Positions 57,661 through 64,000 of a DNA stretch of 64,000 bases are shown here, piece after piece. Where the stretch lies: the NCBI GenBank assembly GCA_963854835.1, contig OY978527.1, positions 17,617,584 through 17,681,583 on the forward strand, read 5' to 3'. The DNA comes from Megamerina dolium. Its lineage: Eukaryota; Arthropoda; Insecta; Diptera; Megamerinidae. The position numbers and the translations under genes were made by a program. The notes below the pieces were generated by a model, which searched no databases, had not been told where the DNA came from, and saw nothing but the letters and a program-made list of their open reading frames with translations. The first letter of the stretch is position 1, and every line of letters begins with the position of its first letter.

Positions 57661-58981
57661 TCTCGCTGCTCTTTATTGCGTATCACTGATGGCTGGGTTC
57701 CAGACTGAAGCCGCATTGAACACCGATCTTCTATTCTAATAACTTTATAAGTTGTAAGGGAGCATTTCACTGTTTTTGCCCCAAGTGCTGTCAGCGAGAG
57801 CTTTTAGTACACTGTTACGTCATTGTATGGTTCTGACCACCTCCCTCGGCCGATAGCTGACGATTGCGGCTTCTCAATAATTTGGAAACCTTAATGAGAT
57901 AGGCATTTATATGATGAAAGCTCTGCTATGCTGCTATCAGTGGCAAGATTGGTATGAATAGTGCAAGCTCAAATGGCTGCTCGGCCTTAATTTCTATGAC
58001 ATTTCATTAATATTGTGCCTTAAAAATATATATATATTTTTTTTTAAATTTGTACCTATTTGACAACATCAACCAAGCATTTTGAAAAAAAAAGTGATTT
58101 ATTGCTTTCCGCGAAGATAAGATATTGAGTTGCTGTCATACGTTGATTTGACGGAAAAGCATGCCCATAAAAGTATGCAATTTTAAAAACCAGTATTTTG
58201 AAGAAGTATTTGTTTCTTTAATTTTTTTTCAAATAGTAGTAGTACTATTGGGAATATCACACCAAGAGAAGAAGAAGCAGTACGAAGTGGTTTAATTAAT
58301 TAAAGAAAATCTATCTATAGACGATATAATGACAAAACGGTGCTTTCTTAAGTAAAAGAAACTTAAAAAAAACGATGCCAAAGGACAAAAGAATTGAAGT
58401 AAAAGCAATTTTTTTACATATTAAAGATGCTTTATTGTGATGCTAGTGTGCCGACTGGTGATACTGACAATGGTGCAGTTGACCCATGATGACCAAGAGA
58501 AATAGTGGGTGGTTCAGTTGGGTTTTGCATTTGGAATAACGCCAACGAATCGAATATAGTGCTGTGCTGCCTGTCTGCACCCACATCCACCCATTCATAG
58601 TGAAGAAGTGAAGAACTTGCAAGAAAGAAAATGAAAAACCATTATACCTATGTACATACTTTATGTGTGGCCTGGCCTAGCCTGGCAACTTTTGAATGGA
58701 CTGCTGCTGTCTGTTTGTCTACTTACTACCTAAAGGCAATAAAGATGGTTTAATGATGATTTCCACGAATGGCAAAAGGAAAATGCACAGAACAAAAAAA
58801 AAAAAAAAAAACAAAAAAGTACAATGAAATGATGACATAAAAAGAAAAGATTAAAGTTATATACGAGCATATACATAGTATAGTATATGTATTCTCCTTT
58901 CTTGCGGGCTATGGGAGCTAAAATGTGACAGCGTAGTACGCTTAAATTAAATATAAAATATACAAAATTTATACAGAGATG

Positions 58982-59015
<34 letters not shown>

Positions 59016-60124
59016 GAAACGTATTTAGAATGAAGTGAAATGTGGCAACAGTGTATATCCATGCGCTTTAAATTGTGTGAAAGGCACACCAGTAAAACAT
59101 GTGTTGCCGTCATGTGAACTTAAATGCGAAGCGAAATGTGGCAACATGTGGCAGCACCGCCATGTACCATCATTGTACGTACGTATGCAGCAGTACCTAC
59201 CCGACGATTATGTATATTTATATACTTGCATACATACATAGACTTAATATGTATGGATGGATGTGCGTGTTATACAGTTTGCATAAATATGTACATGTTT
59301 TATGTGCTGTGTGTATAGTTGTACGAGTATGTAGGTACCTCTACATGAACAAGAAACCGAAAAAGAGGAAGGAAGAAAGAAGTACAAGTTGAAGAATAGG
59401 TGGAATATGAGAATTGTATTTTGCATTAAGCTGAAGTAGAAAAAAATAAGAAGAAGACATGAGGATGAAATATGTACATACATACATACATTTCTGCTGT
59501 TGCTGCCTGTCCGTCCCTCAGCTTAAATACATACTACCTACGTATATATGTATGTACGTATTTGCAAGAGTTTTTTGTAGATTGGAAGGTAGGAGACAGA
59601 CTGATAATGAGGAGGGATCTTTTAAGTTGTTGTATAAGTGAATTTGCTTTTAGAGAATAACTGTTTTCGATATGCGTCACATACATGCAGACTCATAAAT
59701 TTAAAACAAATTTAACTACTACCACCACGTTACTTGACCTGTGAAAGTATTTATTTCGTACCTGTTAAATACGAATTTTTTGTTTAAGCAAGTCTAAGAA
59801 CATACAATACATTCAAAAGCTTAATTTTGTATGGGAGCTATGATGGGTTTTCCTCTATCGATCTTTCAGCGTCTCGATAATAAAAATGGACGTATATCCA
59901 TACAGTTTCAAGTTTCAGAGCGATAAATTCATATTTTTGAGCACAAGATATAAACACAAATTTTTGTATGGGAGCGAGCTATGCGAAGTTTTCGTTCGTG
60001 CAGACCAAACTGTCGTTGTATTTTTTTTTTTTACATTTCCTAATAAAGGCTTAACCCGCTGCAACCACCAGCAATCCCATAAACTTTCAAACACCCAATA
60101 AAACAGTTAAATTCACGTTTCGGG
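57661..60124. other. AT-rich non-coding DNA with microsatellites
   Basis: A GT array lies at 58984-59013, an A run near 58794-58811 and CATA/TATG-rich stretches near 59220-59260 and 59470-59560. No gene was identified. Confidence 0.5.
58984..59013. repeat. GT dinucleotide microsatellite
   Basis: About 15 uninterrupted GT units. Confidence 0.95.
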
Positions 60125-60290
60125 CCCGTTGTTGTTGTTGTTGTTGTTGTAGCAGCAGCAAATATACGGAAATGCTTTGCTTGTTCCCGTACAGAGCATT
60201 TGCGTATTCTGCTGAGTTGAATGGACCTTGGTCGACCACGTGGTCAAGTGCTTCCGGGACGTAGACCCGTCCATTCGGGCCGGTGTTATT
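60125..60290 (-). repeat. LINE 3' end, CAA tail
   Basis: A TTG array at 60128-60150 (CAA on the minus strand) is followed by the same block as at 51037-51120, inverted: GTTGAATGGACC, TTGGTCGACCACGTGGTC, AGTGCTTCCGGGACG. It is a 5'-truncated LINE tail. Confidence 0.65.
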
Positions 60291-60480
60291 GGTCGCCTAG
60301 ATCATGTCACCTCCATGACACCTCCAGATTTTTTCTTTTGGGGCTGCATAAATTCTATATCTCGCATGGATTGAACATATCAACCTAGATCATGTTAGGA
60401 ACAATTACAACCAACATTTGAAAGAAATAATCTTTAAGCAAATTATCGTAAACAATGTTCCTTTTGTATCCTAATAAAGG
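60291..60480 (+). pseudogene. mariner transposase scrap
   Basis: TGGTCGCCTAGATCATGTCA reads W-S-P-R-S-C-H. After an apparent 4-base insertion the frame continues TPPDFFFWGC. This matches the W-P-P-R-S-C-D-L-T-P-x-D-F-F-L-W-G block around the third catalytic Asp of mariners. Further residues are degraded. Confidence 0.55.
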
Positions 60481-60552
60481 CTATCCGATAAAAACGATTT
60501 CTTCACCCATTATGCCAACATCCAATATAGTAAGATTTCAAATGGAGATTAA

Positions 60553-60665
60553 TAGCGCTGACAGACGGCAGCGTTAATCCGCAATACTGCCATCTTTCAG
60601 GTTAATATTTTATTCGGATTAAGTGCGCCGGTAATCCGAATTAACGCTGCCGTCTGTCTAGGCTA
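60553..60665 (-). mobile_element. MITE A2, 113-bp relative of A1
   Basis: Inverted ends TAGCGCTGACAGACGGCAGC and GCTGCCGTCTGTCTAGGCTA are flanked by direct TAA at 60550-60552 and 60666-60668. The interior is the reverse complement of the first 95 bp of MITE A1, with the rest deleted. Confidence 0.82.
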
Positions 60666-60781
60666 TAAGGCTTTTGGGCTTAACCTTCTTAATAAATAAG
60701 GGAAACGCTTGAGATGATGTAGTCAAGTTGCTACAAAACACCAGGATCGCACATACTGACATCAAAGACTACGATACACTG

Positions 60782-61132
60782 GGCTCGTCCCGCATGCTAG
60801 CGCATTATCGCGCTCGCCTGGATCCCGAGGTTCCGGACATTTGCCCACATTGTGATACTGGTCCGCACACTGTGGATCACCTCTTCGCATGTGCTGCAAA
60901 TCCTACGGACCTGCGAGTTGAGGCACTGTGGGCGGCCCCACATGATGTTGCAAGCTTTCTCAATTTGCCGCTTTATGAGGGAGTAAATGACAACAGCACC
61001 GATGCCAACGGCATCACTGACAACAACAACAACAACAACGATGCCAATGCCAACACCTACGCAAACAACAACACCATTGCCAACAATGGCACCAATTAAC
61101 ATTTCCGTATTCCTGCTGCTACAACAACAACA
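60782..61132 (+). mobile_element. short LINE 3' end with 14-bp target duplication
   Basis: ACTACGATACACTG at 60768-60781 and ACTACGATTCACTG at 61133-61146 form a 14-bp target duplication with one mismatch. The 351-bp insert begins mid-gene with MLAHYRARLDPEVPDICPHC, keeps CX2CX8HX3C and the Asn-rich tail to the stop at 61097-61099, and ends in (CAA)n. It is close to the copy at 25.6-25.94 kb. Confidence 0.88.
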
Positions 61133-61146
61133 ACTACGATTCACTG

Positions 61147-62492
61147 TCACGGATTGTTTGATGAGATGGTTGAGTTTACAGCTAATGTGGATGCCAGGTT
61201 CCTGAGATGTTTCAGATAATGGAAGGGATTCTCTCTGATAGTTGAGATGCTATCAAATCACTAGCAATAAGATGGAGAATAACACAAAATAAACGAGCTT
61301 TGGAGACACTACATCGTTAGTCGATTAGGTTAGGTTTGGTTAAAGCGCCTATCGCATGCTTGCTCGCAACTATCTTTAGGCCAAACTAGAACCAACCACA
61401 AATTGTGGTCCCTTTGATCCCTCAATCCATCTCGCTAAGGTTATTCTTAACTCTACCCTAGTGTAGATCCATCTAGTGGCCTTTTATACTGCTTCTCATG
61501 TCAGGAGGAGCTCTTATACTTTACCATTGGACTACAAATACGCTCTTTATCATGAGAGTTGCCAATGCTCTGCCCTCTCTGACCAATTCGTTCGGCCTTT
61601 TTTTCCCCATTATGTCCCTGTTGGCTGACCCTTTGCCAAAAGGTTCATCAAAACTACACTGGAACTGCACAAAAAGTCTACCCATTATAGATAGAGGCGT
61701 GTGACTTTTTACAGTTTACGATTAGTGTCAGGAATCTTACATGCTGCATTTTTGTTGGCCCAAATAGTTTGAACTAACGGTTTAGCGCCGTTTGGAGATA
61801 CTATATGCCTTTGTTGAGCTAAGTAAGACTAAAACTACCTGCCTATTTTGAAGAAATATATTCAAATATCTGTACAACAACGCGCTGCAAATTTGCTATT
61901 GTTTTTCTTTCTATTAGTTGTTGCTGTTGTTACTATTGCAATTAGTTTTATGTGGGATAAAGCATTATCACATAGTAAATTATTTCATTATTTTGTTATT
62001 ACACTTTTTATTGCTAAATATTTAAATTGTACAATAACAACAACAACAACAACGGCGTGCACAATTTTCACTCCATATTCATAAATATAATCAAAAAAAA
62101 ATTGTACAATGAATGATACTCGTATATTCACTCACGAAATGCAATGTTGCCACTTTTCAACGGCACTAATATTGACTGTTCTCAGCTGTCCGTACACATT
62201 GTATGCTGGCTGGACTTTTTCTTTTCGCGCTTTTTTCTACACACACAGACACATTTACTATACATTTTCTATTAAATAAATTAATTGAAAATTCAGCTGA
62301 TTAACAATTTTTATTACGAGTGTAGTTGTTATTGTTGTTGTACAAATAATAACAAAAACGAAAAAAGTGGCCAAGACAATGTCGATTGTATTGTTGTTGA
62401 TAGCGGCAAGTGCGAGTGTGTATCTCATACAAAACGCACATACAGACATATTTGTGCGTTCTAAATTCGCTTTTGTGACATATTTATATACA
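61147..62492. other. non-coding DNA
   Basis: GATTAGGTTAGGTTTGGTT at 61324-61342 may be the reverse-strand tail of another CCTAA-type LINE, but no coding remnant confirms it. A CAA array is near 62035-62053. No gene is supported. Confidence 0.45.
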
Positions 62493-62494
62493 TA

Positions 62495-63646
62495 CAGTCA
62501 GGGACTAAAGTTTAAATACACCCATAAAACATCGCTTTAAATAAAAATAAAGCATTTTAACACAAATGTAAGTATGCAGTTTATTTTTAGTTGAATAATG
62601 ACCAATATCGAAAACCAAAACAATTCACTTTTTTTCATAGATAACTTAAAATTCATCAAAAACTAATAAAATACATGGGACAAAAGTTTAAATACAATAC
62701 AAAATTTTCTTTCTTTAGCTGATTTTAGCTTAATTAAAAAACGTTAAACTTAAATTAATATTTGGTAGGTCCGCCTTGAGCTTCAATGACTGCCTGCAGA
62801 CGACGTGGCGTAGACAGAACCAAATTTTCTGTTTCCGATGTGCTGATTTCTGACCAGGCCTTTTTCAGAGCCTCTTTAAGGGATTCTTTGTTCTTTAAAG
62901 CTGCGCGATTGATTTTTCGGTCCAATAATTCCCAAGCGTGTTCAATTGGGTTTAAGTCCGGTGATTGGGGAGGACTACAGAGCTGACGTGGAGCATAATA
63001 CAGCAACCAGTCCACCAAATGCGCGGTATGCTTAGGGTCGTTGTCTTGTTGAAATATCCAACTTCTTCCCAGCTATCCACAGAAGGCTGCAAATTTTATT
63101 CCAATATACTTTTATACTCGTGTTTTTCCATTATTCCATCGATAAAAGCCAAGTGTCCCACGCCAGCTGCTGCAATTGCTCCCCAAACCATCACACTACC
63201 GCCCCCATGTTTAACGGTTGGTATTAAATTTTTGGTTTGAAGTGCTGTGCCGGGCTTGCGCCAAATTTTTGCGCGACCATCGCTGCCAAAAATATTAAAT
63301 TTAGATTCATCTGTGAATAAGACTCTTCGCCAAAAGTCCTCATCCATATCCTTGTACTTGTTTGCAAAATCCAGACGAAGTTGTCTATTTTTTTCAGAAA
63401 TAAGCGGTTTTTTACGTGGAACTCTGCTTCGATAGACGTTATACCGTAAAGCTCTTTGTACGGTTTTTGGGTGAACATGTTTGCCTGACACCGCAGCAAT
63501 ACTACCGGCTAACTTTGGCGCACTTATTTTTGGATTTTTGTCCACTTCTCTTAGGATAAGGTTTACATCTCGGCGAGATAGTTTTTTTGGTCGACCAGTT
63601 CTGGGCCTATTTTCCACTGTTTTGTAAGTTTTATATTTTCTTAATA
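62495..63646 (-). mobile_element. Tc1-C second copy, interrupted by Tc1-A2
   Basis: It starts with the Tc1-C terminal repeat after TA (62493-62494) and matches 35734-36890 at about 98.5% by eye. At 63645-63646 the TA target is followed by the end of a Tc1-A element. The remainder of the copy lies beyond the window. Confidence 0.93.
62755..63617 (-). pseudogene. Tc1-C2 transposase, 7-bp deletion
   Basis: This is the same protein as at 35994-37019 but inactive. A 7-bp deletion at about 63071 (in the segment before RSWIF) shifts the frame between FTDESKF and QDNDPKH. A 3-bp deletion also removes one residue of LVKDWL. The N-terminal helix-turn-helix is separated by the Tc1-A2 insertion. All three catalytic residues are still present in the two half-frames. 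Confidence 0.92.
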
Positions 63647-64000
63647 CAGTGGCTCACAGCTTATTTCGTACAGTGTATATATTTTTATGTACATGGCTGT
63701 AACATCGAAACTAAAAAACTTATCGATAAGTTTTGAATGTAGATGTCTGTGTATGTGTTTAGTAAACCTAATAAGAAAACGGGGAACCCCAAAAAATTTT
63801 CTTTTTGTTATGCAAGAGAGAAAAACTATTGATCAGCTGATTTTCAGCTCACATCTTATTTCGTACACAAACTTCAATGTAGGTAAGTTTCATTCTGCCG
63901 CGCAGTTACAAAGTTTTTTTGAATTGTATGAGTTTTTGGACCTTTTTAACTATTATAACAATTTTTATTATTATTATTTTAAATAGTTAAAGTGCTGTAA
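63647..64000 (+). mobile_element. Tc1-A second copy (A2), partial
   Basis: CAGTGGCTCACAGCTTATTT begins at 63647 after TA. The sequence follows the 5' arm of Tc1-A (reverse of 7144-6792) with few differences and stops at the window edge, just before the transposase ATG. A transposase on the plus strand would follow outside the window. Confidence 0.93.

Overview
The window is AT-rich eukaryotic DNA with no host gene that I can support. Many short CAA/TTG, GT, TTA and CATA/TATG microsatellites, several LINEs that end in CAA repeats, Tc1 and mariner DNA transposons and tRNA-headed SINEs together suggest a higher fly (Diptera, Schizophora). A tephritid-like fly with a repeat-rich genome is my best guess, but no host gene settles the species. 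The DNA is best read as intergenic or intronic sequence.

Layout. 0-5.5 kb: simple AT-rich DNA with one 529-bp inverted-repeat element (MITE A1). 5.5-7.1 kb: a complete but coding-defective Tc1 element (Tc1-A). 10.6-12.5 kb: two LINE scraps, a diverged tandem duplication and MITE B. 14.4-17.7 kb: a nest in which Tc1-B sits in the terminal repeat of one TTAA-bounded element (E2), which abuts another (E1). 19-24 kb: SINEs, a LINE RNase H fossil and a long purine tract. 24.8-27.4 kb: a satellite-like repeat split by a LINE with an intact 9-bp target duplication, then a LINE with a TAA tail. 28.5-35.1 kb: mariner fossil, SINE, TTAA elements E3 and E4, and a LINE joined to a mariner fragment. 35.7-37.4 kb: Tc1-C, whose transposase frame is full length and open. 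37.9-43.6 kb: SINEs, a mariner fossil with two catalytic Asp changed to Asn, and an RNase H LINE with a 13-bp target duplication and a telomere-like CCTAA tail. 45.6-49.6 kb: mariner fossil, TTAA element E5 and a LINE with an internal deletion. 51-53.6 kb: Tc1-D, with an intron, and more satellite-like repeat. 55.7-57.1 kb: SINE, satellite and LINE. 60.1-61.1 kb: LINE tail, mariner scrap, MITE A2 and a LINE with a 14-bp target duplication. 62.5-64 kb: a second copy of Tc1-C interrupted by a second copy of Tc1-A, which runs off the window.

The parts do not act together as a pathway. What the sequence records is layered transposition. At least four Tc1 families are present, and three with both arms visible plus the remaining arms of the fourth share a double-repeat (IR/DR) arm layout. 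Several LINE lineages are represented by 5'-truncated 3' ends. One SINE family and several non-autonomous inverted-repeat families complete the set. Two families are about 98% identical between copies by eye, so they moved recently. Tc1-C is the best candidate for an active element. The least explained group is the family of 650-840 bp elements bounded by TTAA and GGGG/CCCC termini.
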